The translations under genes were made by a program, and so were the position numbers. Positions 20,720-31,440 of a stretch of DNA of 64,000 bases are shown here, piece by piece. The notes under the pieces are model-generated. The model saw nothing but the letters and a program-made list of their open reading frames with translations. It was not told the origin of the DNA and searched no databases. The stretch covers positions 1,612,001-1,676,000 of the forward strand of contig NZ_CP011789.1 in assembly GCF_001636055.1 (NCBI RefSeq). Direction: 5' to 3'. Each line of letters opens with the position of its first letter. The stretch's first letter is position 1. This DNA is from Pseudomonas putida (lineage in GTDB: Bacteria; Pseudomonadota; Gammaproteobacteria; Pseudomonadales; Pseudomonadaceae).

Positions 20720-21769
20720 ATGAGTCGATTCTGGAGCCCCTTCGTCAAGGACCTGGTGCCTTACGTGCCGGGTGAGCAGCCCAAGCTGGCTCGCCTGGTC
20801 AAGCTCAATACCAACGAAAACCCCTATGGGCCTTCGCCCAAGGCGTTGGAGGCCATGCGTGGCGAGCTGAGCGACAACCTGCGCCTGTACCCGGATCCGA
20901 ACAGCGACCGGCTCAAGCAGGCTGTGGCTGATTACTACAAGGTCACCCCGCAGCAGGTCTTCGTCGGCAACGGTTCGGACGAAGTGCTGGCGCACATCTT
21001 CCACGGCCTGTTCCAGCACGGCGCGCCGCTGCTGTTCCCGGATATCAGCTACAGCTTCTATCCGGTGTACTGCGGCTTGTACGGTATCGACTTCGAGCAG
21101 GTGGCGCTGGACGAGCAGTTCCAGATCCGCATCGAGGACTACAACAAGCCCAATGCCGGGATCATCTTCCCCAACCCTAACGCACCGACTGGCTGCCTGC
21201 TGCCGCTCGAGGCCATCGAGCGATTGCTCCAGGCCAATCGCGACTCGGTGGTGGTCGTGGACGAAGCCTACATCGACTTTGGCGGCGAAACCGCCATCGC
21301 ACTGGTGGACCGCTACGACAATTTGCTGGTGACCCAGACCCTGTCCAAGTCGCGCTCGCTGGCGGGTCTGCGGGTGGGGCTGGCAGTGGGGCATCCGGAC
21401 CTGATCGAGGCACTGGAGCGGATCAAGAACAGCTTCAACTCCTATCCGCTCGATCGCATGGCGATCATCGGGGCGGCGGCAGCGTTCGAAGATCGCGCTT
21501 ACTTCGACGAGACCTGCCGCAAGGTCATCGACAGCCGTGAGGCCCTGGTCGAGCAGTTGACGGCGCGGGGCTTCGAGGTACTGCCATCGGCGGCCAACTT
21601 CATCTTCGCCCGGCACCCGCAACAGGATGCGGCTGAACTGGCGGCGCGCCTGCGTGAGCAGGGGGTGATCGTGCGGCACTTCAAGCAGGCACGGATCGCG
21701 CAGTTCCTGAGGATTACCGTAGGCACGCCGGAGATGAACCAGGCGTTGATCGATGCGTTGAACGGGTAG
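20720..21769 (+). CDS. hisC: Histidinol-phosphate aminotransferase HisC
   Basis: The product is 349 residues, a class I/II PLP-dependent aminotransferase. It makes histidinol phosphate from imidazole acetol phosphate and glutamate. The PLP lysine lies in [12 protein letters not shown] near residue 213; NPNAPTG near residue 153 and VDEAYIDF near residue 182 are cofactor-binding blocks. The 2-base gap after hisD shows one operon. A perfect inverted repeat follows the stop. Confidence 0.96.
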   Translation: MSRFWSPFVKDLVPYVPGEQPKLARLVKLNTNENPYGPSPKALEAMRGELSDNLRLYPDPNSDRLKQAVADYYKVTPQQVFVGNGSDEVLAHIFHGLFQHGAPLLFPDISYSFYPVYCGLYGIDFEQVALDEQFQIRIEDYNKPNAGIIFPNPNAPTGCLLPLEAIERLLQANRDSVVVVDEAYIDFGGETAIALVDRYDNLLVTQTLSKSRSLAGLRVGLAVGHPDLIEALERIKNSFNSYPLDRMAIIGAAAAFEDRAYFDETCRKVIDSREALVEQLTARGFEVLPSAANFIFARHPQQDAAELAARLREQGVIVRHFKQARIAQFLRITVGTPEMNQALIDALNG

Positions 21770-21785
21770 TTCGCGTCGTTCCTGT

Positions 21786-21842
21786 CGCGGGGCAAGTCGG
21801 ATCGCTGTATCGCCGCTCCGACTTGCCCCGCGATGCTTTTCA
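21786..21842. repeat. Inverted repeat after hisC (REP-related)
   Basis: Two perfect 16-base arms, CGCGGGGCAAGTCGGA and its inverse, flank a 25-base centre. The core resembles the second repeat family seen at 45414 and 52688. It may stabilise the his transcript end. Confidence 0.75.
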
Positions 21843-21889
21843 GCGCTAATTTTGCCGCTTGTAAATTCATCCGATGACTGGACGTTAGT

Positions 21890-22537
21890 ATGTCCCTGTT
21901 GATCAAGCGCTCCCTGGTGGAGCAAGCCGTGGACCAATTGCGCGAGCGCATTGCCCAGGGCGCCTGGGCTGTAGGGCAGCGCCTGCCCACCGAGCCGGAA
22001 CTGGCCCTGGAACTGGGCATCAGCCGCAATACCGTGCGTGAGGCCATGCGTGTGCTGGCCTTCAGTGGTCTGGTAGAAGTGCGCCAGGGCGACGGCAGCT
22101 ATCTGCGCACCGCCCAAGACCCTTTGCAGGCCGTGCAGGCCATCTCGCGCTGCACGGTCGAGCAGGCCCGCGAGACCCGTTGCATCCTCGAAGCCGAGGC
22201 CATCGGCCTCGCCGCCCTGCGGCGCACCGACGATGATCTGCGCGACTTGCGCGTGGCCCTGGAGCGCAGCTGTGGGCACTTCCACGGCGATCTGGACACC
22301 TATGTGGCCTGTGACCTGGTGTTCCACCAGCGCCTGGTGGACGCTGCGCACAACCCCGCACTGAGCGAGTTGTATCGCTACTTTTCCAGCGTCGTCGCTG
22401 CAGCGGTGCAGCACAACATGAGTGCGCTTCCCCGCAGTCAACGCGTGTTCGACCTGCATGTGCAGATCCTCGACGCCATCGAACAACGCGACCCGGACGC
22501 GGCCAAGCGCCTGAGCCGGGCCCTCATCGAATCCTGA
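21890..22537 (+). CDS. GntR-family regulator, FadR subfamily
   Basis: The product is 215 residues. The N-terminal winged helix of GntR type is clear (AVGQRLPTEPELALELGISR, then NTVREAMRVLAFSGLVEVRQGDG without gap), followed by a C-terminal FCD ligand domain with conserved Asp and His (DLVFHQRLVDAAHNPAL near residue 143, HVQILDAIEQRD near residue 185). Such proteins sense small organic acids. It lies 13 bases before an MFS transporter of the CynX/NimT type, which it probably controls. The effector is not evident. Confidence 0.9.
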   Translation: MSLLIKRSLVEQAVDQLRERIAQGAWAVGQRLPTEPELALELGISRNTVREAMRVLAFSGLVEVRQGDGSYLRTAQDPLQAVQAISRCTVEQARETRCILEAEAIGLAALRRTDDDLRDLRVALERSCGHFHGDLDTYVACDLVFHQRLVDAAHNPALSELYRYFSSVVAAAVQHNMSALPRSQRVFDLHVQILDAIEQRDPDAAKRLSRALIES

Positions 22538-22550
22538 GCCCGAGTGCCCC

Positions 22551-23831
22551 ATGCCTGAACAACTGACGTACAACCACTCCAAGCACGACCCTGAACTCGA
22601 TGAGCTGCTGATCGATGCCGAGGCTGACGACGAACAGGTCCAGCAGCAGCCCGTGGTGCTGCGCCGACCTTGGTTGCTGTTGCTGGGGTTGGTACTGGTC
22701 GCGTTGAACCTGCGCCCGGCGCTGTCGAGCATGGCGCCGGTGCTGGGCCAGGTGTCCGAGGGGCTGGGGCTCAATGCTTCCGCGGCAGGTTTACTGACGA
22801 CCTTGCCAGTCCTGTGCCTGGGCCTGTTCGCGCCGCTGGCGCCGATCCTGGCGCGTCGTTTTGGCAGCGAGCGGGTGATTCTGGGCATCCTCCTGACCCT
22901 GGCGTTGGGGATCCTGCTGCGCAGTGCACTCGGTGCGACCGGGGTATTCGTCGGCAGCCTGATCGCTGGTGCCAGCATCGGCATCATCGGCGTGCTGCTA
23001 CCGGGCATCGTCAAGCGTGATTTCCCCGCTCATGCCGGCACCCTGACTGGCGTCTACACGATGGCCCTGTGCCTCGGCGCAGCGATGGCCGCGGGCAGCA
23101 CCGTGCCCTTGAGCCAGTACTTCGGCGACAGTTGGGCCATGGGGCTGGGCTTCTGGCTGTTGCCCGCGCTGCTGGCGATGCTGGTGTGGGCGCCCCAGGC
23201 GCGCCAAGGGCATGGCGCGCACCAGGTGGCCTATCGGGTGCGGGGGCTGTGGCGCGATCGGCTGGCCTGGCAAGTGACGCTGTACATGGGGCTGCAGTCC
23301 TCGCTGGCCTACATCGTGTTCGGCTGGCTGCCGTCGATTCTCATCGGTCGTGGCCTGAGCCCCACGCAAGCCGGTCTGGTGCTTTCGGGGTCGGTGCTGG
23401 TGCAGTTGATCAGCTCGCTCAGTGCGCCCTGGCTGGCGACCCGCGGCAAGGATCAGCGGCTGGCGATCGTGGTGGTGATGCTGGTCACCCTCGGCGGCTT
23501 GTTCGGATGCCTGTATGCGCCAATCTCGGGGCTGTGGGGCTGGGCGGTGCTGCTGGGGCTGGGGCAAGGCGGTACTTTCGCCCTGGCCTTGACCCTGATC
23601 GTGCTGCGTTCGAAGGATTCGCACGTGGCGGCGAACTTGTCGAGCATGGCCCAGGGCGTCGGTTACACGCTAGCTTCGATGGGCCCGTTCGCGGTCGGAC
23701 TGGTACATGACTTCACCGGTGGCTGGGCAGCGGTCGGTTGGATCTTCGCGGTGCTGGGGCTGGGGGCGATCGTCTTCGGTCTGGGGGCCGGGCGGGCGCT
23801 GCATGTGCAGGTCGTCAGCGAGCGGGTGTGA
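22551..23831 (+). CDS. MFS transporter, CynX/NimT family
   Basis: The product is 426 residues with twelve predicted membrane segments after a hydrophilic, acidic N-terminus of about 35 residues. LVALNLRPALSSMAPVLGQV at the first membrane segment and ASIGIIGVLLPGIVKRDFP are typical of the cyanate/2-nitroimidazole transporter family. The true substrate is unknown. It forms a two-gene unit with the upstream FadR-type regulator. Confidence 0.88.
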   Translation: MPEQLTYNHSKHDPELDELLIDAEADDEQVQQQPVVLRRPWLLLLGLVLVALNLRPALSSMAPVLGQVSEGLGLNASAAGLLTTLPVLCLGLFAPLAPILARRFGSERVILGILLTLALGILLRSALGATGVFVGSLIAGASIGIIGVLLPGIVKRDFPAHAGTLTGVYTMALCLGAAMAAGSTVPLSQYFGDSWAMGLGFWLLPALLAMLVWAPQARQGHGAHQVAYRVRGLWRDRLAWQVTLYMGLQSSLAYIVFGWLPSILIGRGLSPTQAGLVLSGSVLVQLISSLSAPWLATRGKDQRLAIVVVMLVTLGGLFGCLYAPISGLWGWAVLLGLGQGGTFALALTLIVLRSKDSHVAANLSSMAQGVGYTLASMGPFAVGLVHDFTGGWAAVGWIFAVLGLGAIVFGLGAGRALHVQVVSERV

Positions 23832-23933
23832 AACCGGTGCGACGCTGGATGCATTCATGGCGCAAATGACCATGGCGCGAAGGCGTGGCGCGGATTATCG
23901 TGCAGCTCTCGATTCCCTGGACGGACCTGCCCC

Positions 23934-24401
23934 ATGAGCGACGCCAACAGCGCCCTGATCACCCGTTTTTATCAGGCCTTCCAGCGCCTGGACGCCGAGG
24001 CCATGGTGGCCTGCTACAGCGATGACATCGTTTTCAGCGATCCGGCATTCGGTACCTTGCGCGGCCAGGACGTGGGTGACATGTGGCGGATGCTGACCAC
24101 CCGCGCCAAGGACTTCTCCCTGACCTTCGACAGCGTGCGCGCGGATGCGCGGGGTGGCAGTGCCCATTGGGTCGCCACCTACCTGTTCAGCCAGACCGGC
24201 CGTACCGTGGTCAATGATATCCAGGCTCGTTTCGTGTTCCGTGACGGCTTGATCTGTCAGCATGACGACAGTTTCGACCTGTGGCGTTGGTCGCGCCAAG
24301 CCCTGGGTACGCCCGGCTTGTTACTGGGGTGGAGCCCTCTGGTAAGAAACAAGGTCCGCCAGCAGGCCACCAAAGGCCTGCGGGCATTCCAGGCGCGCTG
24401 A
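23934..24401 (+). CDS. NTF2-like (SnoaL/YybH-type) protein
   Basis: The product is 155 residues with a cone-shaped NTF2-like fold pattern: ALITRFYQAFQRLDAEAMVACY near the start, then DIVFSDPAFGTLRGQDVGDMW, and a C-terminal region ending in a basic tail. Proteins of this group are often small isomerases or unassigned binding proteins. No operon partner is obvious; the next gene is convergent 8 bases away. Confidence 0.8.
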   Translation: MSDANSALITRFYQAFQRLDAEAMVACYSDDIVFSDPAFGTLRGQDVGDMWRMLTTRAKDFSLTFDSVRADARGGSAHWVATYLFSQTGRTVVNDIQARFVFRDGLICQHDDSFDLWRWSRQALGTPGLLLGWSPLVRNKVRQQATKGLRAFQAR

Positions 24402-24409
24402 TCGCTTTT

Positions 24410-25279
24410 TCAGGACGTGGGAACCGCCTGTTCGTTACTGTGATAGCTGAAGGTGGCCTTGTCATGGGCCTCTTGCGGCATGCGGATGCGGATGATCGGG
24501 ATGTAGGCGCCGTAGGTCTCGTACCAGTCCTTCTGGTCCGCCTGTGCTTGCTCGAGCGCCCCCCACATGCCTTCGATGTGGAAGAACGACTGGATCGGCA
24601 GTCTGTGGGATTGGTCCTCTTCCCAGGCTTGAACGATGACTTCATTCCAAGGGAATGGTAGTTCGGAGGCGAACATTCGCTGTGCCGTCAGGCTCTGGTA
24701 GAAGGCGTCGGCGCGCTCGCTCTTGCGGGTGTCACGCACATCGAATGCGCATTGGCGCTTGTAGTCCCCGGAGCGGCGGAACTCGTCGATCCAGGCGTGA
24801 GCGGTCGTGATGCCTTGCTCATGGCACAGGCGCTCGGTCGAGGTGGTTTGGCTGTTGTTGCCACACCCTTGTTGTTCGCGCGTCCAGGTATCGCCATCGG
24901 TTGGCCAGGCGCACAGCACCTGATAGCTGATCGACCCTGCCGGGCGCTGCATGCGCGGGTACAGGGTAAAGCCGCTGCGGGCATCGGCAGCCAGGCTTGT
25001 GATTGGCAGGTCGGTGCGCAGGTAGGAGAACGAGACGCCGCCTTTTTCCTTGTTGTTCGGGCTATGATGCCAGGTGTGATACTTGGGGGATGGTTTGGTC
25101 GCGCGGATCAGTACGCCCGAACAACCGTGGGCCGGAATGGCCGAACCCCCACAGTCAACCGGTGCAGCATCATAGTTTTCCTGCATCTGCGCAGCGGTTC
25201 GCTCGCCGAGGGACGCCTGGGCCAGGAATGGCGTTAGCAGCGCAGCTGTGGCTAGTAGCCGGGAACATTTTTTCAACAT
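24410..25279 (-). CDS. Secreted cysteine-rich protein, possibly halovibrin-like
   Basis: The product is 289 residues with a signal peptide ([15 protein letters not shown], cleavage near residue 22). Mature cysteines occur in VDCGGS, HGCSGV, VLCAWP, GCGNN, LCHEQ and QCAFD, six in all, suggesting three disulfides. Blocks [21 protein letters not shown] and [11 protein letters not shown] resemble proteins annotated as halovibrin (HvnA/HvnC) in Pseudomonas as I remember them. Halovibrin of Vibrio fischeri was described as a secreted ADP-ribosyltransferase, but I cannot confirm any such activity here. It stands alone between two convergent or divergent neighbours. Confidence 0.7.
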   Translation of the reverse strand: MLKKCSRLLATAALLTPFLAQASLGERTAAQMQENYDAAPVDCGGSAIPAHGCSGVLIRATKPSPKYHTWHHSPNNKEKGGVSFSYLRTDLPITSLAADARSGFTLYPRMQRPAGSISYQVLCAWPTDGDTWTREQQGCGNNSQTTSTERLCHEQGITTAHAWIDEFRRSGDYKRQCAFDVRDTRKSERADAFYQSLTAQRMFASELPFPWNEVIVQAWEEDQSHRLPIQSFFHIEGMWGALEQAQADQKDWYETYGAYIPIIRIRMPQEAHDKATFSYHSNEQAVPTS

Positions 25280-25333
25280 GGTAGAGCCCTGGATATGGAT
25301 GGGCTCTCCAAACTAATGACACTCAGGATCCCT

Positions 25334-25654
25334 GTGGCGAGTGAAGATATTCCCGAACGGGAGGCCAAGCCCTGGTACGTGTACCTCGTGCGGGCGGCCA
25401 ATGGCTCGCTGTATTGCGGCATCAGTGACGATCCGCAGCGACGCTTCCAGAAGCATCAGAAAGGGCAGGGCGCGCGTTATTTCAAGACCAGCCCGGCGCA
25501 GGCGTTGGTCTATGTCGAGCAGTGGCCGGACAAAGGCGAAGCCCTGCGCCAGGAGCGGCTGGTGAAAAAGCTGCGCAAATCGGCGAAGGAGGCGCTGGTC
25601 GCCTCCTTCGCGCAGGGTGGGGCGACGGTCGAACTCAGTCCTTGCGGCGCTTGA
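25334..25654 (+). CDS. GIY-YIG domain protein (UPF0213/YhbQ-like)
   Basis: The product is about 106 residues. The GIY-YIG core is visible as [18 protein letters not shown], followed by the basic [13 protein letters not shown]. Small single-domain members may act on DNA or RNA but are poorly characterised. I prefer GTG 25334, which has AGGA 7 bases upstream; in-frame ATGs at 25295 and 25316 would give 119 or 112 residues but have no good ribosome site. The 3' end overlaps the convergent yejK by 20 bases. Confidence 0.82.
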   Translation: MASEDIPEREAKPWYVYLVRAANGSLYCGISDDPQRRFQKHQKGQGARYFKTSPAQALVYVEQWPDKGEALRQERLVKKLRKSAKEALVASFAQGGATVELSPCGA

Positions 25655-26642
25655 GCTGATCGATCAGTTGTGTCGGAAGGCCCTTGATCACCAGGGTTCC
25701 GGCTTCTTCGTCATACTCGATCTTCGAGCCCAGCAGGTGGGCCTCGAAGCTGATCGACAGACCCTCGGCACGTCCAGTGAAACGGCGGAACTGGTTCAGG
25801 GTGCGTTTGTCCGCAGGAATTTCCGGCGACAGGCCATAGTCCTTGTTGCGGATGTGGTCGAAGAACGCCTTGGGGCGGTCTTCGTCGATCAGGCTCGACA
25901 GTTCCTCCAGGGTGATCGGCTCGCCCTGCTTGGTCTGGCTGGTGGCATAGTCAACCAGGGTCTGGGTCTTCTCGCGCGCTGCTTCCTCGGGCAGATCCTC
26001 GCTCTCGACGAAGTCGCTGAACGCCTTGAGCAGGGTTCGGGTTTCACCAGGGCCGTCGACACCTTCCTGACAGCCGATGAAATCGCGGAAGTAGTCCGAC
26101 ACCTTCTTGCCGTTCTTGCCCTTGATGAAGGAAATGTACTGCTTCGAGTGCTGATTGTTCTTCCACTCGGACAGGTTGATTCGCGCGGCCAGGTGCAGTT
26201 GCCCCAAGTCCAGGTGGCGTGACGGGGTGACGTCGAGTTCGGCGTTCACCGCCACACCTTCGCTGTGGTGCAGCAGGGCGATGACCAGATACTCGGTCAT
26301 GCCTTGCTGATAATGGGCGAACAGCACATGACCGCCTGTGGACAGGTTCGACTCTTCCATCAGCTTCTGCAGGTGCTCGACTGCGATGCGGCTGAAGGTG
26401 GTGAAGTCCTTTTCCTCTTCTTGGTACTGCTTGAGCCAGCCACTGAGCGGGTAGGCGCCGGATTCTCCGTGGAAGAAGCCCCAGGCCTTGCCCTGTTTGG
26501 CGTTATAGCTGTCGTTGAGGTCGGCCAGGAGGTTCTCGATGGCGTCCGACGCCGCCAGTTCGGTGTCTCGCGCATGGAGCACGGCGGGGCTGCCGTCGGG
26601 CTTCTTGTCGATCAGGTGAACGATGCAATGACGGATTGGCAT
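25635..26642 (-). CDS. yejK: Nucleoid-associated protein YejK/NdpA
   Basis: The product is 335 residues, the family length, starting at ATG 26642 ([14 protein letters not shown]). YejK (NdpA) is a conserved nucleoid-associated protein of gamma-proteobacteria with unclear role; relations of it inhibit DNA gyrase in some reports. Blocks [23 protein letters not shown] and [22 protein letters not shown] (first part quoted) are typical. A gene for another nucleoid protein, an HU homologue, is divergent 390 bases away. Confidence 0.93.
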   Translation of the reverse strand: MPIRHCIVHLIDKKPDGSPAVLHARDTELAASDAIENLLADLNDSYNAKQGKAWGFFHGESGAYPLSGWLKQYQEEEKDFTTFSRIAVEHLQKLMEESNLSTGGHVLFAHYQQGMTEYLVIALLHHSEGVAVNAELDVTPSRHLDLGQLHLAARINLSEWKNNQHSKQYISFIKGKNGKKVSDYFRDFIGCQEGVDGPGETRTLLKAFSDFVESEDLPEEAAREKTQTLVDYATSQTKQGEPITLEELSSLIDEDRPKAFFDHIRNKDYGLSPEIPADKRTLNQFRRFTGRAEGLSISFEAHLLGSKIEYDEEAGTLVIKGLPTQLIDQLKRRKD

Positions 26643-27032
26643 GGAATTCTCTGAAAGGATGGGCGGTGCGATACCGCGCTGCAAAGTGGCTCAGTTTACC
26701 GCAGGGCAGGGGTGATGCAGTGGCCAGATGTTGGCGGAAATGCCAGTTGTTCGTTTTTTGTTCAAAAATCTGCGCTTTTCGGGCAAACCCCCGAAAAACC
26801 TCAATAAAATCACGGTCGACAGCGGATATTTCCTGGTTCCTGTGTTAGCTTTGCGCCGTCTTGCGCCCCTTGGGGTGGCGCATTGCTGGCAGCTCGCTTG
26901 CGTCGTGTCGAACCAAACGCTGATTTTCGTATCTACATACGCGATTGGCGAGGCTCGCCGGACCTTCCGTGCAGGCCCGATAACGATGAAGCACGCTGCA
27001 TACCTCTGATTTGATAGGGAAGGAACACCACC
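26643..27032. other. 390-base gap between yejK and the HU gene
   Basis: There is no credible gene here; the small open frames are not protein-like. TTTTCGGG (26776-26783) pairs with CCCGAAAA (26790-26797), an 8-bp stem with a 6-base loop. The region from about 26750 to 26830 is AT-rich and likely contains promoters for the HU gene. GGGAAGGA at 27018-27025 is a good ribosome site for the HU gene. Confidence 0.6.
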
Positions 27033-27314
27033 ATGGCATTGACCAAAGACCAACTGATTGCCGACATCGCCGAAGCCATCGACGCACCGAAAACCACCGC
27101 GCGCAACGCTCTGGAGCAACTGGGCCAGATCGTCGCTGACCAACTGGAAAACGGCGCTGAAATCACCCTGCCAGGCATCGGCAAGCTGAAAGTCTCCGAG
27201 CGTCCTGCCCGCACTGGCCGTAACCCTTCGACTGGCGCTGCCATCGAAATCGCTGCCAAGAAAGTCGTCAAGTTCGTACCAGCCAAGGTCCTGAACGACG
27301 CCATCAACAAGTAA
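27033..27314 (+). CDS. hupN: HU-type DNA-binding protein HupN
   Basis: The product is 93 residues with the HU/IHF fold: helical N-terminus (LTKDQLIADIAEAIDAPKTT) and the DNA-binding arm ending in ARTGRNPSTGAAIEI. P. putida has three HU genes; the MALTKDQLIADIAEAIDAPKT start matches what I remember of HupN rather than HupA or HupB. It bends DNA non-specifically. It has its own terminator and a long leader region. Confidence 0.9.
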   Translation: MALTKDQLIADIAEAIDAPKTTARNALEQLGQIVADQLENGAEITLPGIGKLKVSERPARTGRNPSTGAAIEIAAKKVVKFVPAKVLNDAINK

Positions 27315-27331
27315 TTGTCGATGCTTCATTG

Positions 27332-27366
27332 AAACCGCGCCCGGCTTGTCCGGGCGCGGTTTTTTC
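27332..27366 (+). terminator. Terminator after hupN
   Basis: AACCGCGCCCGG and CCGGGCGCGGTT form a perfect 12-bp stem with a short loop, then TTTTT. It overlaps the end of the convergent rlmF and may serve both strands (A run on the other side). Confidence 0.9.
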
Positions 27367-28321
27367 ACGCCTGCGCCTTGCCTCGCGCGGCATGCCAGGC
27401 GCTGCGCATGGCGTCGTCCTGGAAGCTCCAGGCCACCATGCGGCTCTGTTTCTGGCCCTGGCCCATCTCTACGACGCGCTGGGCTTTCACGCCCGCTTTC
27501 TTGAGCGCCGCTTCGATCCCCGGCAGATTGCTGACCTTGGACACCAGGCTGGTGAACCACAGCACCCGCTCGCCATACTGCGCACTTTCGTTCACCAGTT
27601 GGGTGACGAAGCGGATCTCGCCCCCCTCGCACCACAGCTCGTTGTTCTGCCCGCCGAAGTTCAGCACTGGCAACTTGCGGGTGGGATCCTGCTTGCCCAG
27701 ATTCTTCCATTTGCGCTGGCTGCCACGGGTGGCCTCCTCGCGCGAGCCGTGGAAGGGCGGGTTGCACAGGGTCAGGTCGAAGCGCTCGTCGTCCTGCAGC
27801 AGACCGCTGAGGATGTGCTTGCGGTTGGCCTGCTGGCGCAGGGTGATGGCCTTGTTCAGGCCATTGGCCTGGACGATCGCCTTGGCCGAGGCCAGCGCCG
27901 TGGCGTCGATATCCGAGCCGAGAAAGCGCCAGCGGTAGTCGCTATGGCCGAGCAGCGGGTAGATGCAGTTGGCGCCGACGCCGACGTCCAGCGCGCGCAC
28001 CTGGGCGCCGCGTGGGACCTGCCCGCCGTTGTCTTCGGCCAGCAGGTCGGCGAGCACGTGGATGTAGTCGGCGCGTCCTGGGATCGGCGGGCACAGGTAG
28101 TCCGCGGGGATGTCCCAGTGCTGGATGCCGTACTGGGCCTTTAGCAAGGCACGGTTGAACACGCGCACGGCCTCGGGGTTGGCGAAGTCGATGCTCGGTT
28201 TGCCGTGGGGGTTGGTGATGGTGAACCGGGCCAGGTCAGGATGGGCCTTGATCAGGCTGGGGAAGTCGTAGCGGCCCTGGTGGCGATTGCGCGGATGCAG
28301 GGTGGGTTTGTTCTGGGTCAT
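27365..28321 (-). CDS. rlmF: 23S rRNA (adenine-1618-N6)-methyltransferase RlmF
   Basis: The product is 318 residues from ATG 28321 ([16 protein letters not shown]). It methylates A1618 of 23S rRNA. SAM-binding motif I is [16 protein letters not shown] near residue 103 and the catalytic NPPF motif ([10 protein letters not shown]) is near residue 184, marking an N6-adenine methyltransferase. It is read towards hupN; the 3' end lies in the shared terminator. Confidence 0.95.
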   Translation of the reverse strand: MTQNKPTLHPRNRHQGRYDFPSLIKAHPDLARFTITNPHGKPSIDFANPEAVRVFNRALLKAQYGIQHWDIPADYLCPPIPGRADYIHVLADLLAEDNGGQVPRGAQVRALDVGVGANCIYPLLGHSDYRWRFLGSDIDATALASAKAIVQANGLNKAITLRQQANRKHILSGLLQDDERFDLTLCNPPFHGSREEATRGSQRKWKNLGKQDPTRKLPVLNFGGQNNELWCEGGEIRFVTQLVNESAQYGERVLWFTSLVSKVSNLPGIEAALKKAGVKAQRVVEMGQGQKQSRMVAWSFQDDAMRSAWHAARGKAQA

Positions 28322-28370
28322 GCTCGTGTCCGGTGTCGCTTGCACTGGCCAAAGGCCGCACGGCGGCCCA

Positions 28371-28451
28371 TTCGCGGCCAAGGCCGCTCCCACAGGATAG
28401 TGGGGCTCTTTGAAGACAGCCCATTCCTGTGGGAGCGGCCTTGGCCGCGAA
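28371..28451. repeat. REP pair between rlmF and valS
   Basis: Two perfect 27-base arms, 28371-28397 and 28425-28451, share the GGCCGCTCCCACAGGA core and its inverse around a 27-base centre. It lies between the 3' end of valS and the start of rlmF. The GGGAGCGGCC variant differs from the GGGAGCGGGCTTGCCCGC form elsewhere in the window. Confidence 0.92.
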
Positions 28452-28491
28452 CGAGGGCGAAGCCCTCGCCGGTCAGTTCAGCAATGTCAGG

Positions 28492-31338
28492 TTACAGCGC
28501 TGCAATCCGCGCATGCTGCTCGGTGAAGTTGGCCAGGGCCTGTTCGGACTCGGCCAGTTTGGCACGTTCCTTCTCGATCACCGCAGGCGGTGCCTTGTCG
28601 ACGAAGGCGGCGTTGGACAGCTTGCCGTCGACACGCTGGACCTCACCCTGCAGGCGCTGGATTTCCTTGTTCAGGCGTGCAAGCTCAGCGTCCTTGTCGA
28701 TCAGGCCGGCCATCGGTACCAGTACCTGCAGATCGCCTACCAGTGCGGTGGCCGACAGCGGCGCTTCGTCCTGCTCGCCGAGTACCGTGAAGGTCTCGAC
28801 CTTGGCCAGCTTCTTGAGCAGCGCTTCGTTTTCCTGCAGGCGACGCTGGTCGTCGGCATTGGCGTTCTTCAGGAACAGCGGCAGGGGCTTGCCCGGACCG
28901 ATGTTCATCTCGGCGCGGATGTTGCGCAGGCCGACCATCAGCTCCTTGAGCCATTCGATGTCGCCTTCGGCGCCGGCATCGATGCGGCTCTCATTGGCCA
29001 CCGGCCAAGGCTGCAGCATGATGGTCTTGCCCTGAACGCCCGCCAGCGGCGCGATGCGCTGCCAGATCTCCTCGGTGATGAACGGCATGAACGGATGCGC
29101 CAGGCGCAGTACCACTTCCAGCACGCGGACCAGGGTACGGCGAGTACCGCGGGCGCGCTCGATGGGCGCATTTTCATCCCACAGTACCGGCTTGGACAGC
29201 TCCAGGTACCAGTCGCAGTACTGGTTCCAGACGAACTCGTACAGCGCCTGGCTGGCCAGGTCGAAGCGGAACTGCTCGAGTTGGCGAGTCACTTCCGCTT
29301 CGGTGCGTTGCAGTTGCGAGATGATCCAGCGATCGGCCAGCGACAACTCGTAGGCCTCGCCGTTCTGGCCGCAGTCCTCGCCCTTGTCCAGCACGTAGCG
29401 GGCAGCGTTCCAGATCTTGTTGCAGAAGTTGCGGTAGCCTTCGACGCGGCCCATGTCGAACTTGATGTCACGGCCGGTGGAAGCCAGCGAGCAGAAGGTG
29501 AAGCGCAGGGCATCGGTGCCGTAGCTGGCGATACCCTCGGGGAATTCGGCCTTGGTCTGCTTGGCGATCTTCTCGGCGAGCTTGGGCTGCATCAGGCCGC
29601 TGGTACGTTTTTCCAGCAGCGCTTCGAGCGTGATGCCGTCGACGATGTCCAGCGGGTCGAGCACGTTGCCCTTGGACTTGGACATCTTCTGGCCTTGGCC
29701 ATCGCGCACCAGGCCATGCACGTACACGGTCTTGAACGGGACCTGCGGGGTGCCATCCTCGTTCTTGATCAGGTGCATGGTCAGCATGATCATCCGGGCG
29801 ACCCAGAAGAAGATGATGTCGAAGCCCGTGACCAGTACGTCGGTGGAGTGGAATTTCTTCAGGAACTCGGTCTGTTCCGGCCAGCCGAGCGTGGAGAAAG
29901 TCCACAGGCCCGAGCTGAACCAGGTGTCGAGCACGTCGTCGTCCTGGCGCAGGACCACATCGCTGCCCAGGCCGTGCTTGGTCCGCACTTCTTCCTCGTT
30001 GCGGCCGACATAGACCTGGCCGGCCTCGTCGTACCACGCCGGGATGCGGTGGCCCCACCACAGCTGGCGGCTGATGCACCAGTCCTGGATGTCGCGCATC
30101 CAGGAGAAGTACATGTTCTCGTACTGTTTCGGCACGAACTGGATGCGACCGTCTTCCACGGCGGCGATGGCTGGCTCGGCCAGCGGCTTGGTGGAGACGT
30201 ACCACTGGTCGGTCAGCCACGGCTCGATGACGGTACCCGAGCGGTCGCCTTTCGGCACTTTCAGGGCGTGGTCATCGACGCTGACCAGCAGCCCCTGCGC
30301 GTCCAGGTCGGCAACCATTTGCTTGCGCGCCACGAAGCGGTCGAGGCCGGCGTACTGCGCAGGCAGCGAGGTGTCGAGGTTTTCGTTGACGCTGCCATCG
30401 AGGTTGAAGGCCTGGACCGCGGCGAGCACGGTGGCGTTCTTGTCGAAGATGTTCAGCAGCGGCAGGTTGTGGCGCTTGCCGACTTCATAGTCGTTGAAGT
30501 CGTGGGCCGGGGTGATTTTCACGCAGCCGGTACCGAACTCGGGATCGCAGTAGTCGTCGGCGATGATCGGGATGCGGCGTCCGACCAGCGGCAGCTCGAC
30601 GAACTTGCCGATCAGCGCCTGGTAGCGCTCGTCGGTCGGGTTGACGGCAACGGCGACGTCACCGAGCAGGGTTTCCGGACGGGTGGTGGCAACGACCAGG
30701 TGGTCCTTGCCTTCGGCCGTGGTGGCGCCATCGGCCAACGGGTAGCGCAGGTTCCACAGGTGGCCTTTCTCGTCGTGGTTTTCCACTTCGAGGTCGGAAA
30801 TCGCGGTGTGCAGCTTGGTGTCCCAGTTGACCAGACGCTTGCCGCGGTAGATCAGGCCGTCCTCATGCAGGCGCACGAAGGCTTCCTTGACGGCTTCGGA
30901 CAGGCCGTCATCCATGGTGAAGCGTTCGCGGCTCCAGTCGACCGACGAACCCAGGCGACGGATCTGGCGGCTGATGTTGCCACCGGACTGTTCCTTCCAC
31001 TCCCAGACCTTCTCCAGGAACTTTTCGCGGCCCAGGTCGTGGCGGTTCTGGCCTTTCGCCTCGAGCTGGCGCTCCACCAGCATCTGCGTGGCGATGCCGG
31101 CATGGTCGGTGCCCGGCTGCCACAGGGTGTCGCGCCCCTGCATGCGGCGGAAGCGGATCAGGGCGTCCATGATCGCGTTGTTGAACCCATGACCCATGTG
31201 CAGGCTGCCGGTCACGTTCGGCGGTGGGATCATGATGGTGTAGGACTCGCCTGCACCTTGCGGGGCGAAATAGTTCTCGGACTCCCAGGTGTTGTACCAG
31301 GAAGTTTCGATGGCGTGCGGCTGGTAGGTCTTATCCAT
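28492..31338 (-). CDS. valS: Valyl-tRNA synthetase
   Basis: The product is 948 residues. It charges tRNA-Val in the cytosol. The HIGH-type motif is [13 protein letters not shown] near residue 45 and the KMSKS motif is [14 protein letters not shown] near residue 555. The editing domain and the C-terminal coiled-coil ([20 protein letters not shown]) are present, so it is full length. It is downstream of the holC-linked small gene and may share transcription with pepA-holC, although a REP pair intervenes. Confidence 0.98.
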   Translation of the reverse strand: MDKTYQPHAIETSWYNTWESENYFAPQGAGESYTIMIPPPNVTGSLHMGHGFNNAIMDALIRFRRMQGRDTLWQPGTDHAGIATQMLVERQLEAKGQNRHDLGREKFLEKVWEWKEQSGGNISRQIRRLGSSVDWSRERFTMDDGLSEAVKEAFVRLHEDGLIYRGKRLVNWDTKLHTAISDLEVENHDEKGHLWNLRYPLADGATTAEGKDHLVVATTRPETLLGDVAVAVNPTDERYQALIGKFVELPLVGRRIPIIADDYCDPEFGTGCVKITPAHDFNDYEVGKRHNLPLLNIFDKNATVLAAVQAFNLDGSVNENLDTSLPAQYAGLDRFVARKQMVADLDAQGLLVSVDDHALKVPKGDRSGTVIEPWLTDQWYVSTKPLAEPAIAAVEDGRIQFVPKQYENMYFSWMRDIQDWCISRQLWWGHRIPAWYDEAGQVYVGRNEEEVRTKHGLGSDVVLRQDDDVLDTWFSSGLWTFSTLGWPEQTEFLKKFHSTDVLVTGFDIIFFWVARMIMLTMHLIKNEDGTPQVPFKTVYVHGLVRDGQGQKMSKSKGNVLDPLDIVDGITLEALLEKRTSGLMQPKLAEKIAKQTKAEFPEGIASYGTDALRFTFCSLASTGRDIKFDMGRVEGYRNFCNKIWNAARYVLDKGEDCGQNGEAYELSLADRWIISQLQRTEAEVTRQLEQFRFDLASQALYEFVWNQYCDWYLELSKPVLWDENAPIERARGTRRTLVRVLEVVLRLAHPFMPFITEEIWQRIAPLAGVQGKTIMLQPWPVANESRIDAGAEGDIEWLKELMVGLRNIRAEMNIGPGKPLPLFLKNANADDQRRLQENEALLKKLAKVETFTVLGEQDEAPLSATALVGDLQVLVPMAGLIDKDAELARLNKEIQRLQGEVQRVDGKLSNAAFVDKAPPAVIEKERAKLAESEQALANFTEQHARIAAL

Positions 31339-31440
31339 GCGCGGCGGGACCCTTAGGCATAAATACGGAAAAGCCGAAGAGTATACAACGGGCAGGGCGC
31401 AGGGGACATGGGATCGTTATATTGCACGACGATGGTGTGC

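Noticed and set aside
20627..23014. A 795-codon minus-strand frame across hisC and the GntR gene
   Set aside because: It spans two well-supported genes and the inverted repeat between them, and shows no domain.
26684..27032. Small frames upstream of the HU gene as a short protein
   Set aside because: Composition is not protein-like and the region looks like promoter and leader DNA.
28429..31356. A 975-codon open frame on the plus strand opposite valS
   Set aside because: It mirrors valS codon for codon in a GC-rich genome, is rich in Val, Leu, Gln and His as antisense frames are, and has no domain pattern.
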